In this document: positions 1 through 12,300 of the stretch, piece by piece
Layout of the letters: each line of letters starts with the position of its first letter
How positions within the stretch are numbered: position 1 is the stretch's first letter
NCBI RefSeq assembly: GCF_009834565.1
Contig: NZ_CP019428.1
Location: forward strand, 186,001-250,000
Reading direction: 5' to 3'
Length of the DNA: 64,000 nt
Source: Pseudomonas sp. R76
Lineage (GTDB): Bacteria > Pseudomonadota > Gammaproteobacteria > Pseudomonadales > Pseudomonadaceae
Translations under genes and position numbers: made by a program
Notes under the pieces: generated by a model
What the model was told of the DNA's origin: nothing
Database searches by the model: none
The model's input: the letters and a program-made list of their open reading frames with translations, nothing else

Positions 1-80
1 ATTGCACTGTGCCATTGTTTTTTACGGTTCGAAGCATCACCATCCTTTGAAATTCCGTCTCTCTTCATGGACTGAACGCC

Positions 81-773
81 TTGGCGGTAAGTTTTATTCC
101 CTCTCGAATTTTCAGCTGGCTGTTTTCAGCGATTTTGTTGGCCGGCCTGATGCTCGGCGGGCTGCATGCCGATTGGGATTTCTCTCAGATCAGCCGCAAG
201 GCCACCGCCCTGTATGGGCCGCTAGGGGAAGGCCAGCGGCGTATCGATGACTGGCAGCGCTTGCTGGCAACCCAAAAGCAGGTCAGCGAGCAAGAGCAGC
301 TCAAGGTCGTGAACCTGTTTTTCAACAAGCAAATGACCTACGTGGAAGACATCGATCTCTGGCACGTGGTCGACTATTGGGAGACGCCCATCGAAGCACT
401 CTGGAAGGGTGCCGGAGACTGTGAAGACTACGCGATCGCCAAGTATTTCAGTTTGCGTCACCTGGGGATCTCCAGCGACAAATTGCGCATTACCTACGTC
501 AAGGCCTTGCGTCAGAATCGCGCGCACATGGTCCTGACTTATTATTCGACCCCGGACGCCATCCCGTTGGTGCTCGACAGCCTGATGGATGAAATCCTGC
601 CGGCGACGCGGCGTACCGACCTGATCCCGGTGTACTCATTCAACGCCGAAGGCTTGTACTTGCCCGGTGCCAAGGGCAACAAGAAAGTCGGTGACACCAA
701 ACGCTTGTCGCGCTGGCAGGATGTGTTGAGAAAAATGCGTGCGGAAGGCTTCCCAGCCGAGCCTGCCAACTAG
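81..773 (+). CDS. lapG: LapG, periplasmic calcium-dependent cysteine protease
   Basis: This is a LapG-family (bacterial transglutaminase-like, DUF920) protease of 230 residues. It cleaves the N-terminus of the LapA adhesin in the periplasm and so releases LapA from the cell surface. A hydrophobic N-terminal segment (about residues 9-28) acts as signal or anchor. The catalytic triad can be placed at Cys114 (GDCEDYA), His149 (RAHMV) and Asp166, with the 35- and 17-residue spacings known for LapG. The acidic residues flanking the Cys fit the calcium site of the family. The frame has an upstream stop at 48-50 and no ATG before the signal sequence, so I used the TTG at 81; CTG at 72 is the alternative and the start is uncertain. 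lapD follows after 14 bp, so the two are probably cotranscribed. Confidence 0.93.
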   Translation: MAVSFIPSRIFSWLFSAILLAGLMLGGLHADWDFSQISRKATALYGPLGEGQRRIDDWQRLLATQKQVSEQEQLKVVNLFFNKQMTYVEDIDLWHVVDYWETPIEALWKGAGDCEDYAIAKYFSLRHLGISSDKLRITYVKALRQNRAHMVLTYYSTPDAIPLVLDSLMDEILPATRRTDLIPVYSFNAEGLYLPGAKGNKKVGDTKRLSRWQDVLRKMRAEGFPAEPAN

Positions 774-787
774 GAGTAACTGATCGG

Positions 788-2734
788 ATGTCTCTGTTCA
801 AACAACTATTGATCGCAATCTGTCTGTTCCTGGTGATCGCCTTCAGCGGCAGCTTCATGGTCAGCCTGGAAAGCTCGCGCACGCAATACGTCAACCAGCT
901 GCGCTCGCATGCACAGGACGCGGCGACGGCGCTGGCGTTGTCGCTGACACCGAATATCGACGACCCGGCCATGGTGGAATTGCTGGTCAGCTCGATCTTC
1001 GACAGCGGCTATTACGCCAGCATCCGCGTGGTAGACCTGGCGACTGACAAAACCATCGTTGAGCGCAGCGGCATCCCCGATAACAACGGTGTGCCCAACT
1101 GGTTCGTGAAGATGATCGGCCTGGAGCCGGCCGGTGGCGATGCGCTGGTCAACCGCGGTTGGGAGCAGGCGGCACGTGTGGAAGTGGTCAGCCACCCGAT
1201 GTTTGCCCTGGCCAAGCTCTGGCAGAGCGCCCTGGGCAGCCTCGGTTGGCTGTTGCTGTGCGGTGCGGTCAGTGCCGTGCTTGGCGCGCTGCTGCTGCGT
1301 CGGCAATTGAAACCGTTGGACTACATGGTCAAGCAGTCCCACGCCATCGCCCGTCGTGAGTTTCTCAGTGTGCCCGACCTGCCACGCACGCCGGAACTGC
1401 GCCGCGTGGTGCAGGCCATGAACCAGATGGTGGAAAAGCTCAAGGCGCTGTTCCAGGAGCAGGCCGAGCGCAGTGAAAAACTGCGCACCGAGTCCTATCA
1501 GGACAACCTCACCGGCCTCGCCAACCGCCGTTACTTCGAGATGCAGCTCAACGCCCGCGTCAGTAACCCGGAAGACACCAACTCCGGCTACCTGCTGCTG
1601 TTGCGGGTCAAGGACCTGGCCGGTCTCAACCAGCGGCTGGGTGGCCAGCGTACCGACCAGTTACTCAAAGCAGTCGGCGAACAACTGCTGCGTCAATGCG
1701 AGCCCTACCCGGAAACCCATAATCTCGTCACCCGCATCCGCGGGGGTGAATTCGCGGTGCTGGCGCCGGGGCTGGTGCGCGAAGAAGCGCTGCAATTGGC
1801 GCAGAACCTTGAAAGCACCTTGCTCAGCCTGCAAGCCACCGGCGCCAGTGACGTCACGCCGGTCGCCTATATCGGCCTGGCGCCCTTCAGCCATGGCGAT
1901 TCCCCTCAGGCGCTGCTGACCCTGGCTGACCAAGCGCTGGCCCAGGCCGAAGGGCAGGGCGACGCCAGTTGGGTATGCCTCGACCACAGTGCCGCCGCCA
2001 GCGTCGGCGACGATCATCATGCCTGGCACACCCTGCTGGACCAGGCCCTGACCCAGCAGCGCTTCCAGCTGTACTTCCAGCCGGTCGTCGCCAGCCAGGA
2101 CCCGCAGTTGGTCTTGCACTACAAAGTGCTGTCGCGCTTGCAGGATGACGACGGCCACACAATCCCGGCCGGGCGTTTCCTGCCGTGGCTTGAGCGCTTT
2201 GGTTGGACGTCACGCCTGGACCGCCTGATGCTGGAGCAAGTGCTCAAGCAAATGACCAGCCACAGCCATAGCCTGGCGCTGAACCTCTCGGCTGCCACGT
2301 TGCAGGACGCCCAGGCGTTGAACCGGATTTTCGACTTGCTGCGCCAGCACAGCAACCTGGGCCCGCGCCTGACCCTGGAAATCGGCGAAGAACAATTGCC
2401 TGAGCAAGCCTTGCTGGAACAGTTGACCCAGCGTCTGCGCGAGCTGGGCTTCTCCCTGAGCCTGCAGCGTTTTGGGGGGCGCTTCAGCATGATCGGCAAC
2501 CTGGCGCGCCTGGGTCTGGCGTATCTGAAGATTGACGGCAGTTACATCCGGGCCATCGATCAGGAAACCGACAAGCGCCTGTTTATCGAGGCGATCCAGC
2601 GCGCGGCGCACAGCATCGATTTGCCGTTGATTGCCGAGCGCGTGGAAACCGAAGGGGAGCTGAAGGTAATTCGCGAGATGGGGCTATTTGGTGTGCAAGG
2701 GCAGCTATTCGGCGAGCCCGCGCCCTGGAAATAA
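788..2734 (+). CDS. lapD: LapD, degenerate GGDEF-EAL c-di-GMP receptor that sequesters LapG
   Basis: LapD is the inner-membrane c-di-GMP receptor of the Lap system (648 residues). The order is: N-terminal TM (about 7-25), periplasmic LapG-binding domain (about 26-150) with Trp125 in GWEQ (the LapG-contact tryptophan), second TM (about 151-172), HAMP (about 172-225), linker helix, GGDEF domain and EAL domain. Both catalytic motifs are degenerate: the GGDEF site reads RGGEF (318-322) and the EAL signature reads KVL (446-448). The protein should therefore bind c-di-GMP without making or degrading it. When c-di-GMP is high the periplasmic domain holds LapG and LapA stays on the surface. A 32-bp REP palindrome follows the stop. 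Confidence 0.96.
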   Translation: MSLFKQLLIAICLFLVIAFSGSFMVSLESSRTQYVNQLRSHAQDAATALALSLTPNIDDPAMVELLVSSIFDSGYYASIRVVDLATDKTIVERSGIPDNNGVPNWFVKMIGLEPAGGDALVNRGWEQAARVEVVSHPMFALAKLWQSALGSLGWLLLCGAVSAVLGALLLRRQLKPLDYMVKQSHAIARREFLSVPDLPRTPELRRVVQAMNQMVEKLKALFQEQAERSEKLRTESYQDNLTGLANRRYFEMQLNARVSNPEDTNSGYLLLLRVKDLAGLNQRLGGQRTDQLLKAVGEQLLRQCEPYPETHNLVTRIRGGEFAVLAPGLVREEALQLAQNLESTLLSLQATGASDVTPVAYIGLAPFSHGDSPQALLTLADQALAQAEGQGDASWVCLDHSAAASVGDDHHAWHTLLDQALTQQRFQLYFQPVVASQDPQLVLHYKVLSRLQDDDGHTIPAGRFLPWLERFGWTSRLDRLMLEQVLKQMTSHSHSLALNLSAATLQDAQALNRIFDLLRQHSNLGPRLTLEIGEEQLPEQALLEQLTQRLRELGFSLSLQRFGGRFSMIGNLARLGLAYLKIDGSYIRAIDQETDKRLFIEAIQRAAHSIDLPLIAERVETEGELKVIREMGLFGVQGQLFGEPAPWK

Positions 2735-2743
2735 TCCAAATCC

Positions 2744-2837
2744 AATGTGGGAGCGGGCTTGCTCGCGAATACGGTAGATCAGTCAATATTTCTAGCGACT
2801 GACACACCGTATTCGCGAGCAAGCCCGCTCCCACATT
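2744..2837. repeat. REP palindrome after lapD
   Basis: Two perfectly complementary 32-bp arms (2744-2775 and 2806-2837) surround a 30-bp centre. The arm begins AATGTGGGAGCGGGCTTG, the same core as the element at 33838-33931. It lies between lapD (+) and a minus-strand gene, so it probably also terminates or insulates the converging transcripts. Confidence 0.93.
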
Positions 2838-2861
2838 TCGATCCGGTTCGACGTTAAGAAA

Positions 2862-3200
2862 TCAGATCAACCCAGTCTCTTCATCATTGATCAGGTGACT
2901 CAACCCGCCCAACGCTTCCCGCGCATGGGTACGGTCCATCAGCTTGGCTTGGGCGGCTGGCGGCAGGTCCGTCACGCTGATCACTCCCTTGCGGGTCAGC
3001 ACCTGGATCAAGTCATCCAGCACCCGGATCATTTCCAGGTCACTTTGCTTGAGCTGCGCCAGGCTGGTTTCCACCACTTCGTTGGCATACCAGGCCTGGA
3101 TCTCATGGTGATCGGCCGGCAGGGTTTCGGTTGATTCGGCAAAGGCGGCGGCCTCCACGCGACTCAATACACCCTGTGAATCACGTTGCACGTAAAACAT
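2862..3200 (-). CDS. Tryptophan synthase subunit beta-like small protein
   Basis: This 112-residue soluble protein resembles the short pseudomonad proteins labelled 'tryptophan synthase subunit beta-like'. It is far too short to be TrpB and has no PLP-lysine region. Its sequence begins MFYVQRDSQG and contains a helical stretch with ETSLAQLKQSD and LDDLIQVLTRKG. I chose the ATG at 3200 because GAGGG lies about 8 bases upstream; an in-frame start 24 bases earlier is less likely. It follows lapA on the same strand, beyond the lapA terminator, and converges with lapD. The function is not known and the family call rests on memory of similar proteins. Confidence 0.72.
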   Translation of the reverse strand: MFYVQRDSQGVLSRVEAAAFAESTETLPADHHEIQAWYANEVVETSLAQLKQSDLEMIRVLDDLIQVLTRKGVISVTDLPPAAQAKLMDRTHAREALGGLSHLINDEETGLI

Positions 3201-3310
3201 AAGAAACCCTCGAAAATGAACCACACGCCTTCACCAGCATAGGTCAATGGTGTGTTTATGGCCGCGAGTATGCGATGCAACCGCCCGCCAGGGCCAGTCG
3301 CGCATCAGCC

Positions 3311-3345
3311 AAAAAAAAATCGGCCGCCCGAGTGGGCGGCCGATC
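3311..3345 (-). terminator. Rho-independent terminator of lapA
   Basis: Read on the minus strand just after the lapA stop, an 11-bp G+C-rich stem (arms 3319-3329 and 3334-3344) with a 4-base loop is followed by a run of T (nine A on the plus strand, 3311-3319). This is a textbook intrinsic terminator. Confidence 0.93.
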
Positions 3346-3354
3346 CAGCGCGTC

Positions 3355-6300
3355 TTAGGCGGTGTGATCGATCTTGATGGTCGGGTCGGCACCGCTGATC
3401 AGCGAGTTGATGCTGGTGTGGGACCAATCGTTGCCTTCCAGCTTGATCGTCACATCCGCGTTGGCCAGGCCGCCAGCGGTGTTGAGCTTGCCTTCACTGC
3501 TGATTTGCAGGGTCGACACGCCGTCTACCGTGGTGATCTTGAGGTAGTTGTCGATGGTGCTGTCCGTCTCACCTTTCAACAGATCCTTAAGATCAATCCG
3601 GTCACCTTCCGAGGCCTTGAAGTCCTTGATCACATCGTTGCCCAGGTCACCGGCCTTCCACACGAAAGTGTCGGCACCCGAACCACCGATCAGGATGTCG
3701 TTGCCCGGCCCGCCGATCAACGTGTCGTTACCGGTGCCGCCCAGCAGGATGTCATTGCCTTTGCCGCCGTCCAGGTAGTCGTTGCCGCCCTGGCCGAACA
3801 GGATGTCATCACCCGCGCCGCCCAACAGCGTGTCGTTGCCGTCTTTGGCGCCGGACACATCGAAGTCGGCATAGTGCTCGGTGACGTACTGGTGCACGTT
3901 GGAGGTGGTCACCGCCGAGACGGCCACACCGGTTTTCTGTGCCACAAAGGCCTGCAGTGCGTTGTAACCCTCACCGGTGATACCGCTGAAGCTCACCAGG
4001 TCGCCGAAGATGATGTCGTTGCCGTCGCCACCGCTGATAGTGTCGGAACCTGGCAGCGTCGCTTCGGTGTGGCCGAGGATGGCGTTGGCCAGGTCATTCG
4101 GGTCGATGTTGCTTTGCGGCTTGCCATCGCTGTCGTACGGCTTGAGGTCATTGAGGCTGACGTCACCGTTGATACCGATGGCTTCCACTTGCGACAACCC
4201 GCCCAGCAGCGCAAAGGCGCTTTTCGCATTGCTCAGCGTCGCCGAGTCGGTGCTGTAGCCCGTACCGTTCAGGTTGGACAGCTCGTAGGTGCCGTCACCT
4301 TGGGCGTGAAGGGTGCCCAGGTTGTTGACGACCCAGCGCGAGCCATTCCAGGTTTGCAATTGAGCCGCACCCGAAGAGTCGATGCTGAAGTAGTGGGTGT
4401 TATCCAGGTACTTGCTGAACGTATTGCCCAGCGTGTAGTTGGACGTGGTCACCAAATCGTCGAGCTTCACGTTGTAAATCGTCGGGTTGGTCTGCTCGCC
4501 GCTCTGGTAGTAGGTCGGCTGGCCGTCGGTGATGAAGTAGGTCAAGTTGGTGGCACCGGTGTTGCCGGTGGCCAGGCCGCTCTGGAAGAAGTTGGCCGTG
4601 GTCTTGAACACGTCTTCATAGTTGGTGCCGCCGCCCGACACCATCGAGTCCAGCACGGCCTTGAGCAACGTCAGGGCGTTTGGATCGTTGAGGTTGATCG
4701 CCACCGACTTGTTCACCTGGGTATCGAAGTCCGCCAGGAAGATGTTCACGGTGCCCGATGTGTTCGCGCCCAGGCTGTCTTTGAGCGAGTTGAACACCGA
4801 GGTCAGCGAAGCCTTGGCCGCGTTGATCGACGCGGTGCTCATGCTGCCGGAACTGTCCACCATGAACGCGATGTTGTAGTTCTTGCCCTGCACCACGTTC
4901 AGGCCGCCGATATCGGCTACGACGATGTCGTTGCCATCGGTGCCGGTGATGGCGTCGCTGCCGGAGCTGCCCGTGATTGCGCTGTAGGTGGCCGGGTACA
5001 CCGTGACCGGCAACTGCGCGGTGGTGATGGCCGAACCGCCGAGGCTTTCGGTAGAGGTCGAGGTCACCGTCAGGTTGAACTGGCCGCTGTAGTAGGTCGG
5101 CGGCTTGATGGTCAGGGTGCTCAAATCCCAACCGGTGACGTTGACTTCGCCCACGGCTTTAGTCGCGGTAAAGGTGTGCCCGAACGCGTCGGTGAGCACC
5201 GAGCCTGCCGGTACGCCACTGATCTTCACGCTCAGGGTTTCCGAACCGTCGGTGTCGGTCAGCGCGGTGGTCACCTTGGACAGCTTCACGGTGCCGTTTT
5301 CCTGGCCTTCGTTGAGCTTGTAGCCCACGTAGTAACCGTCACCGTTGCTGCCATGCAGGTCGGACACGGTCACGCCGGCGCTGGTCAGGTCGGTGATGCC
5401 GGTGTACAGCGGCACGCCGCTGGTGCTCAGGTCTGTGGCCGGGGCGCCGTTGACCGACAGGTTGACGTCATAACTGCCAGGGCCGGACTGGTTGGCGTGG
5501 TAGATCTCGATGCTGTAATAGCCGCTCACCGTCGGGGTGATCGAGCCGCTGAACTTGCCGCTGTTGGTGCCCCACTGCGCGCTGGCCACGTCTTTACCGC
5601 CGACGTTGATCACCAGGCTGTCATCGCCGGTGCCACTGAAGGTGTAGGACTTGCCGGCTTCCATGTAGATCAGGCCGGAGATCTTCGAACCACTGCCTGC
5701 CGCGACGTTGGCGGTGGACTCGACATTGGTCACGATGCCGCTGCTGTTCGGCGTGCCGGCGTTATCAATGGCATTTTTCAGGTCAGCCGGGGCAGCGCCG
5801 TTGCCGTTGGTGCCGATGCCGGCAACCGTGTTCCAGCTTTGCTTGAGCAAGCCGATCGAGTTGACGCTGTTGTCGGCCACATTCAGGGTCGGTGCGTCGG
5901 CTATCGGCGTGATATCGACTTTCACCGTGGCGCTGGTGCCCAGGTCCTTGCCATCTGTTGGCTGGAACTTGAACTGCGCGTAATCCGCCTGCTGGTTGCC
6001 GATGCCGGTGCCGCCATAACCATTGGTGCCGGATTCGTTGGCGTTGGGCATGAAGCGCAACTGGCCGCCGTCGATCTGGGCTTTGGTAAAGGTTTGGCCA
6101 GCGGTCACGTTGGTCCAGGTGGTGCCATCTGCTGCGAGGTATTGCAGCTTGCCGGCCACCGGCAGGTCAGTGATTTTCACGCCCAGGCTGCTTTGCGGCG
6201 AGTCCACGTCGGTCACGCCGAAGTTAGCCCAGGTCAGGGCCAGCGGCGTGTCTTCGGTGCCGGTCACGGCGCTGCCGGTTGCCACTGGCGCATCGTTGAC

Positions 6301-9300
6301 CGCCACCACGTTGACCGTGGTGGTAGCGACGTTGGAGTAATTGCCGCCGTCGGTCACGGTCACGGTAATGGTCCGCGGCGTGGTGCTTGGGTCGTGGCTG
6401 TTGTTGGTAAACGTGATGTTCTGGATGCGCTGCATGTAATCAGCCAGCGTCGCGCTGCCCGACAACGTCAGGGTGATGGTGCCCGTCTGGTTGTTGGTGT
6501 TGACGATGATGCCATTCACGCTGTTGCCCAGGTTCAGGGCATCACCGGCCTGCGCATTGGTCAGGGTGATCGTCGCGCCGGTCAGCATCGTGCTGTCCGG
6601 GTCAGTGATCTTGATATCCGTGTCGGCAATCGACACGCCCGGGCCGCTGGTGCCTTCGGTGAACGTCACCTTGTAGTCGGCACCGGTGGCGCCGCTGGAA
6701 TTGTTGGCATCCAGGTCGATGACCGGCGGCGCATCGTTGTCGATGATGTTGGTGGTGACGCTGCCTTTGCCGATCGCCAGGTTCTCGAAGTTGCCACCTG
6801 TGGTCTTGTCGATCGTGATGACAATGCTTTCCGTCGACTCGGTGATCTTGTCGTCAATCGTGCGGATATCAAACGCCGCGCTGCTGGCGCCAGCCGGGAT
6901 CTTCACGGTGTACACACCGGTGAAATCCGAACCATCGGTGGCGGTGCCACTGTATTTGAGCGTCACCGTCACATCGGTTTGCGCCGGGTTGCTCAACGTC
7001 AGGGTGTAATGCGCGGTGCCGCCTTCAGTTACCGACGCATCGCCGGTGATATTGACGGTGGTGGTGTCGATCGAGTCGGTGATCGTGGTGACTGCTGCTT
7101 TCGGATCGGTAACCAGATTCTCGAAGTTACCACCCGCAGTCTTGGCGATGGTGGTGCTGACGGTGGAACTGTTGTTGTAGACGTCGTTCGCTGGGGTATG
7201 GAAAACCGTCGAGCCTGCGGAGTCGCCAGCTTTGATGGTGATGGTTTGGCCGTTGCTCAGCGTAACGGTAACGTCGGTTTGCGCCTTGTTGGTCAAGGTC
7301 GCGGTGTAGGTGATGTCGCCGCCTTCAACCACAGATGCTTTGTCGGCAGTCAGGGAAACGGTGGTGTTGTCGATCGAGTCGGTGATCGTGGTGACCGCTG
7401 CCTTCGGATCGGTAACCAGGTTTTCGAAGTTACCGCCGACAGTTTTGGCGATGGTGGTGCTGACGGTGGAACTGTTGTTGTAGACGTCGTTGGCCGGGGT
7501 GTGGAAAACCGTGGAGCCCACGGACTCGCCAGCTTTGATGGTAATAGTCTGACCGTTGCTCAGCGTGACAGTGACGTCAGTTTGAGCTTTGTTCGTCAGG
7601 GTCGCGGTGTAAGTGATATCGCCGCCTTCAACGACCGATGCTTTGTCGGCAGTCAGGGAAACGGTGGTGTTATCAATCGAGTCGGTGATCGTGGTGACCG
7701 CTGCTTTTGGATCCGTGACCAGGTTTTCGAAGTTACCACCTGCAGTCTTGGCGATGGTGGTGCTGACGGTGGAACTGTTGTTGTAGACGTCGTTCGCTGG
7801 GGTATGGAAAACCGTCGAGCCTGCGGAGTCGCCGGCTTTGATGGTGATGGTTTGGCCGTTGCTCAGCGTAACGGTAACGTCGGTTTGCGCCTTGTTGGTC
7901 AAGGTCGCGGTGTAGGTGATGTCGCCGCCTTCAACCACAGATGCTTTGTCGGCAGTCAGGGAAACGGTGGTGTTGTCGATCGAGTCGGTGATCGTGGTGA
8001 CCGCTGCCTTCGGATCGGTAACCAGGTTTTCGAAGTTACCGCCGACAGTTTTGGCGATGGTGGTGCTGACGGTGGAACTGTTGTTGTAGACGTCGTTGGC
8101 CGGGGTGTGGAAAACCGTCGAGCCTGCGGAGTCGCCGGCTTTGATGGTGATGGTCTGGCCGTTGCTCAGCGTTACGGTGACGTCGGTTTGCGCCTTGTTG
8201 GTCAAGGTTGCGGTGTAAGTGATGTCGCCGCCTTCAACGACCGAAGCCTTGTCAGCAGTCAACGAAACCGTAGTGTTGTCGATCGAGTCGGTGATCGTGG
8301 TGACCGCCGCTTTCGGATCGGTAACCAGGTTCTCGAAGTTACCACCCGCAGTCTTGGCGATGGTGGTGCTGACGGTTGAACTGTTGTTGTAGACGTCGTT
8401 GGCCGGGGTGTGGAAAACCGTGGAGCCCACAGATTCACCGGCTTTGATGGTGATGGTTTGGCCATTCGAAAGCGTAACGGTAACGTCGGTTTGCGCCTTG
8501 TTGGTCAAGGTCGCGGTGTAAGTGATGTCACCACCTTCAACGACCGAAGCCTTGTCAGCAGTCAACGAAACCGTGGTGTTGTCGATCGAGTCAGTAATCG
8601 TGGTGACCGCTGCCTTCGGATCGGTAACCAGATTCTCGAAGTTACCACCCGCAGTCTTGGCGATGGTGGTGCTGACGGTTGAACTGTTGTTGTAGACGTC
8701 GTTGGCCGGGGTGTGGAACACCGTGGAGCCCACGGACTCGCCAGCTTTGATGGTGATCGTCTGACCATTCGAAAGCGTAACGGTAACGTCTGTTTGCGCC
8801 TTGTTAGTCAAGGTTGCGGTGTAGGTGATGTCGCCGCCTTCAACGACCGATGCTTTGTCGGCAGTCAGGGAAACGGTGGTGTTATCGATCGAGTCGGTGA
8901 TCGTGGTGACCGCTGCTTTCGGATCGGTAACCAGGTTTTCGAAGTTACCACCTGCAGTTTTGGCGATGGTGGTGCTGACGGTGGAACTGTTGTTGTAGAC
9001 GTCGTTAGCTGGCGTCTGGAACACAGTCGAACCAGCGGTTTCACCGGCTTTAATGGTAATGGTCTGGCCGTTACTCAGTGTTACGGTGACGTCGGTTTGC
9101 GCCTTGTTGGTCAAGGTTGCGGTGTAAGTGATATCGCCGCCTTCAACTACCGAAGCCTTGTCAGCAGTCAACGAAACCGTAGTGTTGTCGATCGAGTCGG
9201 TGATCGTGGTGACCGCTGCTTTTGGATCGGTAACCAGGTTCTCGAAGTTACCGCCTTCGGTTTTAGCGATAGTGGTGCTGACAGTCGAACCGTTGTTGTA

Positions 9301-12300
9301 AACGTCGTTGGCTGGGGTATGGAAAACCGTGGAGCCGACGGTTTCGCCCGCTTTGATGGTGATCGTCTGACCATTCGAAAGCGTAACGGTGACGTCAGTC
9401 TGCGCCTTGTTGGTCAACGTCGCGGTGTAGGTGATCTCACCGCCTTCAACCACAGACGCCTTATCGGCAGTCAGAGAAACCGTGGTGTTGTCGATCGAGT
9501 CAGTGATGGCTGTTTCAGCCGCCTTCGGATCGGTTACCAGGTTCTCGAAGTTACCGCCTTCGGTCTTGGCGATGGTGGTGGTGACGGTGCTGCCGTTGTT
9601 GTAAACATCGTTCGCTGGCGTCTGGAACACAGTCGAGCCGACGGTTTCACCGGCTTTGATGGTAATGGTCTGTCCATTGCTCAACGTTACCGTGACATCG
9701 GTTTGCGCTTTGTTCGTCAGGGTCGCGGTGTAGGTAATCTCACCACCTTCAACCACGGACGCCTTATCAGCAGCCAGAGAAACCGTGGTGTTGTCGATCG
9801 AATCGGTGATGGTCGTTTCGGCTGCTTTCGGATCAGTGACCAGGTTCTCGAAGTTACCGCCTTCGGTTTTGGCGATGGTGGTGCTGACGGTGGAACCGTT
9901 GTTGTAAACATCGTTAGCCGGCGTCTGGAACACCGTCGAACCTACGGTTTCACCAGCTTTAATGGTGATGGTTTGGCCGTTCGACAGCGTAACGGTTACG
10001 TCAGTCTGCGCTTTGTTAGTCAGGGTCGCGGTGTAAGTAATCTCACCGCCTTCAACCACAGACGCCTTATCGGCAGTCAGAGAAACCGTGGTGTTATCGA
10101 TCGAGTCAGTGATGGCTGTTTCAGCCGCCTTCGGATCGGTTACCAAGTTCTCGAAGTTACCGCCCTCGGTCTTGGCGATGGTGGTGCTGACGGTGGAACC
10201 GTTGTTGTAGACGTCGTTCGCTGGCGTTTGGAAAACAGTCGAACCTACGGTTTCACCAGCTTTAATGGTGATGGTTTGGCCGTTGCTCAGCGTTACGGTG
10301 ACGTCGGTTTGCGCCTTGTTGGTCAAGGTCGCGGTATAGGTAATCTCCCCACCTTCAACTACCGAAGCCTTGTCAGCAGTCAACGTAACCGTGGTGTTGT
10401 CGATCGAATCGGTGATGGCTGTTTCAGCCGCCTTCGGATCGGTTACCAGGTTCTCGAAGTTGCCGCCTTCGGTCTTGGTGATCGTGGTGCTGACGGTGCT
10501 GCCATTGTTGTAAACGTCGTTGGCTGGTGTCTGGAACACAGTCGAGCCGACGGTTTCACCTGCTTTAATGGTGATCGTCTGGCCATTCGAAAGCGTAACG
10601 GTAACGTCGGTTTGCGCTTTGTTCGTCAGGGTCGCGGTGTAAGTAATCTCACCGCCTTCAACCACAGACGCCTTATCGGCAGTCAGAGAAACCGTGGTGT
10701 TGTCGATCGAGTCAGTGATGGCTGTTTCAGCCGCCTTCGGATCGGTTACCAGGTTCTCGAAGTTACCGCCTTCGGTCTTGGCGATGGTGGTGGTGACGGT
10801 GCTGCCGTTGTTGTAAACATCGTTCGCTGGCGTCTGGAACACAGTCGAGCCGACGGTTTCACCGGCTTTGATGGTAATGGTCTGTCCATTGCTCAACGTT
10901 ACCGTGACATCGGTTTGCGCTTTGTTCGTCAGGGTCGCGGTGTAGGTAATCTCACCACCTTCAACCACGGACGCCTTATCAGCAGCCAGAGAAACCGTGG
11001 TGTTGTCGATCGAATCGGTGATGGCTGTTTCAGCCGCCTTCGGATCGGTTACCAGGTTCTCGAAGTTGCCGCCTTCGGTCTTGGTGATCGTGGTGCTGAC
11101 GGTGGATCCGTTGTTGTAAACATCGTTAGCCGGCGTCTGGAACACCGTCGAACCTACGGTTTCACCCGCTTTGATGGTGATCGTCTGGCCATTCGACAGC
11201 GTAACGGTTACGTCAGTCTGCGCTTTGTTAGTCAGGGTCGCGGTGTAAGTAATCTCACCGCCTTCAACCACAGACGCCTTATCGGCAGTCAGAGAAACCG
11301 TGGTGTTGTCGATCGAGTCAGTGATGGCTGTTTCAGCCGCCTTCGGATCGGTTACCAAGTTCTCGAAGTTACCGCCTTCGGTCTTGGCGATGGTGGTGCT
11401 GACGGTGGAACCGTTGTTGTAGACGTCGTTCGCTGGCGTCTGGAAAACTGTCGAGCCGACGGTTTCGCCGGCTTTAATGGTGATGGTTTGGCCGTTGCTC
11501 AACGTAACAGTGACGTCGGTTTGAGCTTTGTTCGTCAGTGTTGCGGTGTAGGTAATTTCACCGCCTTCAACCACCGACGCTTTGTCGGCGGAGAGGGAAA
11601 CCGTGGTGTTGTCGATCGAATCGGTGATCGCTGTTTCAGCCGCTTTCGGATCGGTTACCAAGTTCTCGAAGTTACCGCCTTCGGTTTTGGCGATAGTGGT
11701 GCTGACAGTCGAACCGTTGTTGTAGACGTCGTTAGCCGGCGTTTGGAAAACCGTGGAGCCAACGGTTTCACCAGCTTTAATGGTGATCGTTTGACCGTTG
11801 CTCAACGTAACGGTTACGTCAGTCTGCGCTTTGTTCGTCAGGGTCGCGGTGTAGGTAATCTCACCGCCTTCAACCACCGACGCTTTGTCGGCGGAGAGGG
11901 AAACCGTGGTGTTGTCGATCGAATCGGTGATCGCTGTTTCAGCCGCTTTCGGATCGGTTACCAAGTTCTCGAAGTTACCGCCTTCGGTTTTGGCGATAGT
12001 GGTGCTGACAGTCGAACCGTTGTTGTAGACGTCGTTAGCCGGCGTTTGGAAAACCGTGGAGCCAACGGTTTCACCAGCTTTAATGGTGATCGTTTGACCG
12101 TTGCTCAACGTAACGGTTACGTCAGTCTGCGCTTTGTTCGTCAGGGTCGCGGTGTAGGTAATCTCACCGCCTTCAACCACCGAGGCTTTGTCGGCGGAGA
12201 GGGAAACCGTGGTGTTGTCGATCGAATCGGTGATGGCTGTTTCAGCCGCCTTCGGATCGGTAACCAGGTTCTCGAAGTTACCGCCTTCGGTTTTGGCGAT

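Noticed and set aside
3247..8379. A plus-strand open frame of 1710 codons opposite lapA
   Set aside because: It is the antisense shadow of the LapA repeats. The repeated codon pattern leaves no stops in this frame, the product is itself a periodic copy of the repeat, and it has no ribosome site or family.
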